Shown here one piece after another: positions 39,995-51,629 of a DNA stretch of 64,000 nucleotides. The notes under the pieces were generated by a model that saw only the letters and a program-made list of their open reading frames with translations, had not been told where the DNA came from and searched no databases. Position 1 is the stretch's first letter. The number at the start of each line of letters is the position of its first letter. The stretch spans positions 26,685,244-26,749,243 of the forward strand of contig CM022670.1 of the NCBI GenBank assembly GCA_012295275.1, given 5' to 3'. The position numbers and the translations under genes are program-made. This stretch comes from Chrysomallon squamiferum (Eukaryota > Mollusca > Gastropoda > Neomphalida > Peltospiridae).

Positions 39995-42900
39995 TAAATA
40001 AAAAAAGTTTTTATTTTAGAGGTGGCAGAAGGGGAAGAGTTGTTTATATTTAGTTTGTTTCTTTTATTGCAAAATTGCTCAGAGTAGCAGAATCAATAAA
40101 ATATTATTTAAAAAAAAAAATTAAATATCAAGCTGTATATCCAAGAAATGCCAGCTAAGTAAGTGGTTTTACAGTGGTAGTTCCAATGGCAGGATGTATC
40201 AGCTTGTATATCCTACTGCCCTCAACCTGAGCTACACAGTAATGCATATATTTTACTTGTAGTTATGTGTATCAAAACGCTTGCACTTTAATACATAATA
40301 AGCACATGGTTGGGGTTTCTTATATCCTTCCAGCATGGAGTAATTTAGGAAAAATTAACAAACTGAAAGATATTCCTTTAAAAATCACTAATTAATATTA
40401 CTTTAAAATTCTGCTGCAGTTATTAATCAAAGGTTACAGCAGTATTTTATTACCACCTCATAAATATTTTGATTTTACAAAAATAATAAGTTAAAAACAA
40501 ATTGACAAAAGATTTTTTTTATAATTCATTCCTGTTTTTCTTCACCTGATTAATACTAATCTTTAATGCATGGAATAGATGAGTTAAACTGCAGAAAAAT
40601 AATAAAACAAGTATATCCCATTTATTAAATAGTTCTGTCACATTGATCTGTTTCAATGTAAAAGAAATATCCAGTTCTTACTTAATAAAGGAAATATTTT
40701 ACAAAGATATTTAAATCATTTGAACTGAAGTACATTTTAAATTTCAAAAACCTATTAACAAAATTACAAACAGAAACTGGACCAAGCCTACATTCAAAAT
40801 AGTTTGTGATAACTGCAAACTACAGACTGTCAAAGTTGGTTAGTAACCATAGATATATATTGATATATATATATAACTTTGTGAGCAGTGTAATAAAAAG
40901 TGTATCTTTAATTAAAATTTTCTGTATTCAAATTCTGTCACTAATTTTCATTTTTATTTTAATTTTTATTTTCATCTTAAAATTTCAGCTGTTAGAAAAC
41001 TGGACAGTAAACAATGTCTTAGACTGGATGGCAGCTTTGAATTTGTATCGTTACGCTGAGGTGTTCCATGAAAACAAAATCTGTGGCAAGGATCTCAGAA
41101 CAATGGATGAAGAAAAATTAAGGGTAAGTTGATAATGTTTTAATATTAAAAGTATAGTTCAGTAGGGTATACTTCTGAGTGATATATAACAGGAAAAAAT
41201 ATTCTTATTTTATCTTTTTTTTTTTTTTTTTTATTCTTTTAATGAAATATTATTTCAGGGGCTGTATTCAATTTTCAACTCTTTTTGATATTAGCAAAAT
41301 ACTAATAAATACTAATATGGAACTTTACAGTTAGATTCAGTCCATTTTGCTACAAGAAAAGTGCTAAAATACAAAACTATTTAAAATTTTTCTTTCTTTT
41401 TTAAAAATAAAATTTCCTCTGATATAAAAATGATACTAGCTATGAAGCTGAGAATTGATATCTGAGCTGATTTAATTTGTGTAGTCATTAGTAGGTTCAT
41501 TACAAAATTTCAGGAAAATGATTCCTAAAAGTAATATTCATCTCAGATTTGATTAATTAAAGTACATATGCAGCAATAAGAAATTTCTTCATTTACTAAT
41601 TTATCACATTTGACAGCAGATTTACAGCAAAAGCATTTCCAAACATTTCATTTAAAAAAATAAATCTTTATTATATTTTGTTATATTTTCATTCTGATTT
41701 TTTATACCAGACTTATACCAGAAATATTATTACATCTCTTTAAAAATCCTTCTTGCAAATTACTTTTTCATAAGTTGATATTTTTTAATAATATTTAATT
41801 TATTGTAATCATTAAGTGCCATGATAGATTTTACAGATGCATTCATATCTGTTATGAGGCAAAAAAACGAGTAACCCATGAACTTATTCCTTCTTTATTT
41901 TTTATATAATTTGTCATAACAAGATTACTATAAATATATGTTGACATTTTGTATTTTGTTTTCCATCTTCATTTAATCAATAATGGTACTTTCTGTGCTT
42001 GACCAATTTTAGTTGGGCCAACCAAAACAAAGGAATTCTATCCCCCCTCAGTTAACATCCCCTTCCGCTGTCTCCCCAGAATCTTATTTTGAGCATAGCA
42101 ACATATCCTTTAGAAACCAGACTTACTGCTTTTTAACATATTCCTTAGTTTCATATTTAGTATGACATTTCCTGTGACGTCAATTGTCAGTTGTAATGAC
42201 TGATGACATTATATCATTAAATCCATTTTATTCTTTTGTCTTGACTGTTTACCATGGATGAAAGATCTTGTCTACCTGCTTCAGGCAAATGCAACCTATT
42301 ATGAAAACAAAAGAAGACATTTTTCTTTCTTTTTATAATAATTCTTTTTTCATTCCTTTTTTATTTATTTTTCTTGGTCACAACCATCTACTAATGAATT
42401 TACATACGTATACAGTATTGCTTAATGAAATAATATTTTATGATCATTTATTCTAAGGCTTTTACACTTTTTAAAAGTTACAGATCCGTTTTTACAAGAT
42501 TTTGAATGGGGTTTTTTTCTTGGTTGATATTTGCTTCTTGGACAAGTATTAGTATCTACAACATACTTTGGGGCTTTTTTAGCACTGTCAGAATGTGTAA
42601 TATAAAATTAAGCTAGTATTGCATAGTATTCAAAAGATCAATTTTAAATGATGCTAATAAATTAATACTATACTATGGTTCTTGGGATTTCAATATAAAA
42701 TAGTTTGATTTTATGAAATATAAAGTACTGGTGTTCACTTTTTATTGGTTATTGGAGTATAACAATTTTGTTTAACACATCATTAGACAGATTATAAATA
42801 TACACAGCAGTTGCAGGATAATAAAAAAATAATAATAAATATTGATTTTTAAAAAAAAAAAAATTTTTTTTGCTTTACTGCAAGTTTTTCTTATATATTT

Positions 42901-43633
42901 TGAGGTTTTATTTCAATATAGTTGGAAAAGATAAATGTTACTGAATATAAGCATTTAGGCTATAATTAAAGATTCTAAATAAAAAATTATTAATTATCTT
43001 TTTCTCATTTTTATTTTACTTACTTAATCATAAAAATAATTAATATATTTTTTTTTAATTAAAATTGCAGCTGAATTATTTGAAAATTATATTTTAATTT
43101 TTGTCAAATATATTACTTTACTGGAAATAAATTGATATTGATTACTTTATTTATTAATGAATAAATTGTGTTTAATATGTCCTTTTCTTTGCATCTGAAT
43201 ACAGATGACTGTGTATATGTGTGCATCTTTATGTGCATGCACATGCATATGCTTGGTGGGGAGTTTATGTCTGAGTCATAGTTATTTTTCTTTTTTTAAC
43301 TAATACATGGAAATGAGAAAAGATGAATCAGCGATTTATCACTAAATTTGGATTTCAACTGAGTCATGACCATACAGGGTCATAGAAGTCTGGGTAGTTG
43401 AGATCAGCCAATCATTTGGATGCTGAGATCAATAAACCAGTAATTTTTTGCAATCCATTTTTATTTTATCCTTTCTTTTTTTTTTTTTTTTTTTTTAATT
43501 TAATTTCTTTATTATTTTATTTTATCTTATTTTTTATTTCTGCTGTCACTTTTCTTCATTGTTATCAGAAAAGGTGTTTTTGTATTTTAACTGAGAGCTT
43601 CTTATAAATTAGTCTCTTTTTTTTATTATTTAT

Positions 43634-43671
<38 letters not shown>

Positions 43672-43674
43672 GTT

Positions 43675-43708
<34 letters not shown>

Positions 43709-46700
43709 GTTTTTAATCTCATCTCATCAAGTCCATTTTTATCATCTTTTTTTCCCCTTGGTTTCTAAACCACAGATATCAACTAACCAATATCTTTTAG
43801 AAGACCATTAATGTAAAGGGTGAATAATATATTCATAATTTTTGTACTAAAATCACCTGTATAAGCCAAAAATAGAACTGATTTAGCTAAAAATAAACAT
43901 TGTCTATTGTTACCTTTTTAAAACTGGTAGTTTGTATAGGTGCTTATAAAACTTCTTTAGCTCTATTACTGTTCACACCTTACAAAGTAACCAGATTTTT
44001 AACAATCTCTTTCTTTCAGTGTGAAATAACTCTTTTGAAGGGGGGTAAATTCTAACTAAGGAGCTTATAAATCCTTTTGTCCTTGTAGCAGATAGAATGT
44101 CTTTCAGTATATTCTAATTATGCCTTTAACTTGAATCACACCTTACTTATCTATATTTCCCCATTGTGTTTGACCCTTCACTGAACTAGCTCTTTTCTTA
44201 TAATATTATGCTTGGGCAGCTCTTATGACCAACATTCCCAGGAAGGTTTTTTTTTTCTCTCCCTACTGGTTCGTTTGGATTAGTCCGGAAGAGCTCATGT
44301 GGCTGGCCAAGAAAATGGGACTTTTACGTCAGTGCCTGGACTGAGTGCGCCACCTGTGTATGCTAAATTGAGCTGCTGCTACTGTAACCTATAATCCATC
44401 GCCTTGAGGCTATGAACTTGCCAGCACTGGAGACTTAAATAGCCAGGCATACAGCACAGAGCTGCATAGATCTCGGTTGTAGGTTATCATAAGCGCAGAG
44501 CTGAAAGCTAATGTGAAAACCACAGACTTTGTGCTGTTGTTCTCAATGACTGTTAAATGCTAGCCATCAGTACAGTTGATAAAGATATAGCTTGCAGCAG
44601 ATCTAGGATGTGTAAATGCGAGAGTTTTAAACATTTCCAGAAACATTTTGTGTTCTGACACTACCTTAGATATGGAGATCTAATTCAAAGAGGGGGAGAT
44701 CCCTCTTCTGTGTTCATTACTTTTGTTTAAAGAAAAACTAAATTTCATTCACTTGGACTTCTTCTAATGGTTGTGATCCTTGGAAGCTTTTTTGTTTCAA
44801 TCTAAAACCCTTGTGGACTGTAATTTTATAGTGTGTTCAGTTTATGTATGAATGTCATGCATGGAGCCTGGGTGCTACTTACACTGTATGGGAACACCAC
44901 AAAACGACATTTGTTATCATCATCAGGTGTGATTTAGTTTTTACATACTTTACAATCTAGAGAATTTGAAATAAATCCATTATCTTTCAGTGAAGATAAT
45001 GTTATATCACTTCTTTTTTTTCCATCTCCTTTCTTTCTTGCATTTTTCTGCCAGTTTTCCCATGCAGATCAAATTACTGAATACTTTTCAGAAGATATAT
45101 TCAGTCTACATCTGTAAGAGGGAACAAAAAAAAAAAAAAATCTTTCAAACATACTTTACAGTTTAGTTTTTATTTCTTTGTTTTAATAGAAAATGGGAAT
45201 AAAAGACGAGTTTCATCAGAAATCAATTCTGGTTTGCATTGATGAACTTTGCGGACAAAATCCAGACAATGTAAGTAACTTCATAATAATTATATATTTT
45301 TATCTTCCCAATGTTGCATTTTTAATGTTTTTAGCAATATATAATAAGTTAAATTTATCACTATTTTTCATTTGAGAATTTTTTTCTATTGAAATATATT
45401 ACTTTTTCAGATACTGTACAGCATATTTTGTTGTCCTTAAATCTGTAAAAATGTATTTTTGACGTTTTTTTTTTTTTTTTTTAAACAAATTTTTTATCAC
45501 AAAAAAATAATTAAATTTCAAGAATTCAGAAATAAATTTCATAAGTTTAATCTTTTACATTGTTATTTGTTTCAGCAGAAATGTATAATAACCACATCTC
45601 TTAAAAACTTCTTAAATCATAATGTCATTTATTTTAAAGTCTCCTGGCCTGTGTAATATTATATATGCTTTAATTACAAGAAACCTGTGTTGCGCGCGAG
45701 AAATATTGTTACTTGTTAACCTTTAATTTAACATATTCTAAATGATAAAAAGATTTAGGTCATTAGATATAACCGATATAACTGGGTAAAAAGAACAACT
45801 TAACATCATATGTAAAGTTTTAATTTTTTTATAAGGGAGAACTGCTGTCAGTCTAGGCTGGCCAGGATAATGTGAGATAAAACTGTAGACCAGCCCAAAG
45901 CTGTCCTTGTTACTAAAGCATATCCATTCATCAACCTACTTCTTTGACAGCCAGCACTGGCATTACTCCAAGATTGTATTCATGTGTCACACTTTTCTGA
46001 GGCCTTTATAGCCTGGCGTGTTTTCACTCCATAGTTCAATACAACCAAGCTTTTTTTTTGAAAACTAAATATTCTTTTTTATTATTTCTTTTTTTTTGGA
46101 AAATAAGAACATTTAAAAAAGACATGATATTTTTATTGTAGTTTTCTATAATTTTCTTGTCAGTTAACTAAATAATGTGTCAAGAAGCAAAGACAAAATG
46201 AATCTGAATCATTTTTGTATCATAAATTCATTATGATTCCAGTTTTCAGAGATATAGTCTTTGCTCATTTTTCCAAATAGTTAAACTATGAAAAATTCTT
46301 TATTGTATTATATGTAATATAATATGCATATTTATTTCAAAACTATTTTTAACTATCCCCATGGCTACTTAAAGTTCAAATATAAACAGTTATGAGCAAA
46401 TATTTAACTATAAAAAATGTTTCACGGTGTCTTTTATCTGATTATCAAACTATGAGATTTAATTTTAATAATTTTGGACTGAAACTTTCTTCAGAAAAAT
46501 GCAAAATAAAGTACTAAAAAACAAATTGGAAAAAGTTTGTTATAAATGGAGCATTTAAAAGTCAGTACTTTTAAAAATCCTACATATGTAATATTTAATA
46601 TTGCTTAAAGTTTAGCTTTCGTGTTGTTGTTTTTTTGTTTTTGTTTTTTTGAATAAATATTTCCCTTTTATTCCAGCTTACTAATTTAAGTGATCAAACA

Positions 46701-46942
46701 ATTGCACAGATATATTATTTTCATGACTATTTTAATTATATTGTGCATATATATATTTATTTTACTTTTAGCAACCCTACGCCTCAAGTCTTCCTCCCCC
46801 TGGTCAGTGTGTAGAAATGGAAGGTAACTGATTAAATTATTTATTTTCAGTACATGCAAAATATATATATCAGACTGGCACGTTTTATTATAGCTTAATT
46901 TTGGATAGGGGGTCATCTTTTTTTTCTTTTTTTTTCTCATTT

Positions 46943-46974
<32 letters not shown>

Positions 46975-49900
46975 GCCATCTTTTTAAATTTGAGTTACAA
47001 AGAATGCACCAAATGTTTAGGGCATGATCAAAAATTTAAAACAAATCCTTTTAATACTGTTAACAATCTCTTGAACAAAAGTGCTTTATCATAATTACTA
47101 ACATTTTGTTAAAATTTCATTTTGTCCTCCTATTTTGAAAGACCCATTTTATTACTGAATAAGACGTGAGACAAAAAGAATCCTTTTAATTACATTCACA
47201 TTTAAAAAGTTTCTAGACATTAAAAAAAAAAACACACACGCACACACACATGTAACTGGATGTTATCAACACTTTTCTTTTACAGCTGCAAGTTGTGATG
47301 CTGCATCTGCACATCGTTTTGATGAGTACAATTTCTCATCGATGCAGCGCTGCCACCTCTGTGACAAATTCCTGTATGGTCTAATGCGACAAGGTCTGCA
47401 GTGTCGTGAATGTGGTTTGTGTTGTCACCGATTCTGTTCTGCCACACATCCCACCGAGTGCAACGTTCCCAAACTGGAACACCTACGTAGACCAAGTTTT
47501 TCACAATGTGAGTATCGTTTTTGTTGTTGCTTGGTTTCAGGATACGAGTGGAAAATTTTGGGATTTTTAAAATTTAGATAGAGTATGCTTATGAACAAAA
47601 GCTTAAACATATTTCCAAACGCTTACATTTTTTATTTTTTTGTAGTAACACCAGCATTTTCAAATAATAGAATATAAGATAAGTAGAAAAAGCCTGTTCA
47701 AAAATTTAAAAAATTTTCTAGTGGGATTAAACATGTGAAAATATAAAATGATATAGCAAATAAAAACAGTGGTTAAAAACTATTTTAGTATTTTCATGTT
47801 TTATGTGTTAATGAAAAGAAGAATTTACTAAATAACTGTTTTCTAAAATATTTTTGTGCATTATTGTAACTAGTCACGTTACATTTAAACACATGTATAA
47901 ACATAGCATGTTTCTAATGTATGCTAAAGGCAAGCATGTTCATCTTGATATTTTTTTCTTGTTCTTTGTTGCTGTTTTGTTTTCTTATAATTTCCTTTTC
48001 CTGTCTTTGTCTTAAGAGGTGATAACAAAAAACATTTGTATTCTTAACAAATATTGACATGTTTATTCTTAGTGTAAGTTAGAAGAGTTCAGTGTAAACT
48101 GTTTGTTTAATTAGTTTATATTTTTAACAGACTCTGTGTTTGGTTCTGATCTTGGTGAAGAAGTACAAAAATCACACTGTCAAAGTGCTCCATTTGTGCT
48201 CACAAAATGTATTGAAGAAATAGAACAGTGGTGTCAAGAACATCGTAAGTAATTGTGATATGCTGTATGTTAAACTATATCAGTTCATTACATTTCTAAA
48301 TTATTATTTTTTTATTTTGCCATAAATGTCAGCCTTATACAGCTCAAAACTTTAGGTTTTCCTCCCTTGAGCAGAAGCAAATTGCTTGTGAACAAATGAA
48401 ATTTGAAGCATCTTGCAAGACATTAACTTAACATTTGAAATCTGTCGGGATCTGACACATTGTGAATTTCCATTGCTTTTCCAAATGCCTGTTACTACCA
48501 CATGATTTCTGATAGAAAAAAAAAAAGAAGAAAAAAGAAAAAAGCTCTATTTGTAAAAGTGCATTTATTATTGTTTGAATTATTTTGTTTATTATTTTTA
48601 TATTTTAGTTACTATTATATTATTATTGTTGTTATTATTCCAGAAACTGAGGCTCTAAGTGTGTACAGAATTTCAGCCAAAACTGAAGACATCAATGCAA
48701 TAAAGGCTGCCTTCAGTTTAGGTACGTGTTTTTACTGTATTTGTTTGATTTTCTAGTTATGTGTTGTGGGAAGGAATATTCATTGCAAAATACAAATATG
48801 TACTCTGAACTATTGCATTATTAAACTATATTCAAAATACAATTTTTTAAGCTTTTTTTTTTTCTTTTACTTTTTCTGGCTTAATTATGGATGTTACTGA
48901 GTGACCATATATGTACTTCAGGTGACTCGACACAGTTGAATTTGTCATCATACAATGTTCATTGCATTGCTGGTGTGGTAAAAAAATACCTCAGAGAACT
49001 GCCAAATCCTGTCATACCTGTTGAATTCTACAGTCAGTTCATTGAAGCAGCAAGTAAGATCTTTTGATTCATTCTTAATAAAGTTTAAACTTGAAAAGTA
49101 TCGACTTGAGAACATTTCTTCATTTAATCTTCATTTAATTGATAAATAACATTTCATTTTATTTCAGTATTTAAGTGTATTTATAATTATATGTAAAGAA
49201 ATAATGTATAGATATATATAATTTTATTCCTTCATGGTTCTGTCATTATGAAAATAATATTATATATTATACTTATCATTATAAACATCTTGCTTAAATG
49301 AGATATATTTAAAGTTTTGCATTTATATTTTACATATATGTTGATATAATTAGATTTGATTTTTATGTGTATGCCAGTCTCTCTATCTGTATGTATGTAT
49401 ATGTTCTGATATTTAAATTTGTAGAAAATAAAAGTGATACTCGAAAGTCACTGACTGACTTGGTGGATAGCCTTCCTATGCCGCACAAATCAACTCTGTC
49501 CTATCTAATGTCTCATTTTTGCCGTCTCTGGTGTTATCAGCATGATTCAGGTGTTGCTGATGGCCTGGATAAGTTGTCACATGTCTTTTGTCACATCTTA
49601 CTACGACCACCATGGGAACAAATTATGTAAGTTTACATCTATTTCTCTTTTTTTATCATACAACAGATTATTATAATTATATAATTCCAAGAAAATCTAT
49701 TTATTCATTAATTAAGAACAGCAACATGAAGAACTTTATTAAAAATTGTCCATAGATGAAGAGATAGTACTGTTCTAAATTTAATAATTTTTATTTTTAT
49801 TATCTGTTTTTTTAATGGCTTATTATTTAACTAATTTAAATAGATGACAAAATCAAGATGAAGTGTGTGAAAGTTTTTAATGTTTAACGATCTTGCTGTT

Positions 49901-51588
49901 TTATAGTCAGAAATTAAAATTACAACAGTTTTTAATGTGGTTTTTTGTTTTAAATGTCACATATGAAATTTTTAATTATATTGATTCATCAAGTTTTAAA
50001 TGGGAGGAGTCATTTTTTTTCCTGTGCTAAACATAAGATCACATCTTTTGCAGTGAAATCATTGATAATACAAAAACACACATCGATATATTTGAGGAGT
50101 TACTGAGAAATGGAAACTGGGGAGTTGTGATTCCACCCATTCCATCACCTCCAATTGTTCCACCACGTAAGTAAATGTTCATACATGTTATTCTTCATGT
50201 ATGTGTAATGTTAAAATGAATCTGCAAAATATCTAAATTGATATTCAGATTACAGAAAAACAATTCTTCCAGAAAATATTTTTATTACAATTTAATGAGC
50301 ACAAATCTAGCTGAGGTAATTGTAAATGGAAATAAAAGAATATCACATTAATAAACAATGGCAGTGTAACAATTTGTTGTAAATATTTTAAAATGAAATG
50401 ACAACAAAATCCCACCTATTAATTGTATTGAATGATATAATATAATGGAATTACAGGAGTTACAAGAGATAACCCAACCTCAGGTTTGATGTCCCCTATG
50501 TCACCAGACGAGCGTTTGAAGGAAGCAGAATGGTACTGGGGTGACATTTCTCGGGAGGAGGTTAATGAGAAATTACAAGACTCACCTGACGGAACATTCA
50601 TGGTCCGAGATTCAGCAACACCTGGAGATTACACTTTAACATTAAAGTAAGTAATCAGTCACAAATTACAGTGCCCAGCGTTTTCAGCAGAACTGTAAAT
50701 TTGCAGTCTAAGAACTCATCATAAGTTTTTCTAATTTTCAGAAGCTTATTGTTTCTAAAATACTGAGTAAACTTGTGATTCCTGAATGTTCTGAAAAAGT
50801 TTATTAAATTGTATATTTTGCAGACAGTGCTAATATTTTGCGTGTGTTTCACTTTTTTTTTTTTTTTTTTAGGAAGGGAGGCAGCAATAAGTTGATAAAG
50901 ATTTACCATAAGGACAATAAGTATGGGTTTGTTGAGCCATTGGAGTTTGACTCTGTTGTCGAGCTTATTCAGTATTATCAGCATAATTCTCTGGCCATTT
51001 ACAACAAGACACTAGACATAAAATTGTTATATCCTGTCAGCAGAGGAATTGGAACTGTAAGTATAACAGTTTTCTTCACAAAAATTATTACTAAACAAAT
51101 ATAAATAAATAATTATCAAACAGTTCTATGTAACTCAGGCAATGCATATTCAAAGGATAAACAATCTATATATATATATCTGAAACATTATAGTGTCCTA
51201 AATTTTGCAGTTAAGCCAATGTTAAAAACCTATTCATATGATTTGTTTGCAGGGAAGCAGTTCAATAGAGGATATTGCCATGAAGATGACAAACCTAATT
51301 CAAGTTAACAATGACTATCTTGCAAAGACAACCCAGTATGACAATCTGTACGAAAAACACTCGAAAACTTCACAGGAACTTCAGTTAAAACATCAGGCTC
51401 TGGATGCTTTTAAAGAAACACTTCTGGTTTTTGATGAACAACTAGAACTTCATCGCCGTTTTCACAAAGAGGCTCAGCCTCATGAATTGCAAAGGTAATA
51501 GTTCTTTACTAATGAATGTTATTTGTTTTAAGCTGTCGCTTAAAGAACTGTGATATTTTATTTCAGTTTCTAACTTCTTGAACTTAAA

Positions 51589-51629
<41 letters not shown>

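Noticed and set aside
46686-46979. Minus-strand frame with poly-Lys start
   Set aside because: It is translation of a poly-T tract and overlaps the linker exon of the real gene in antisense.
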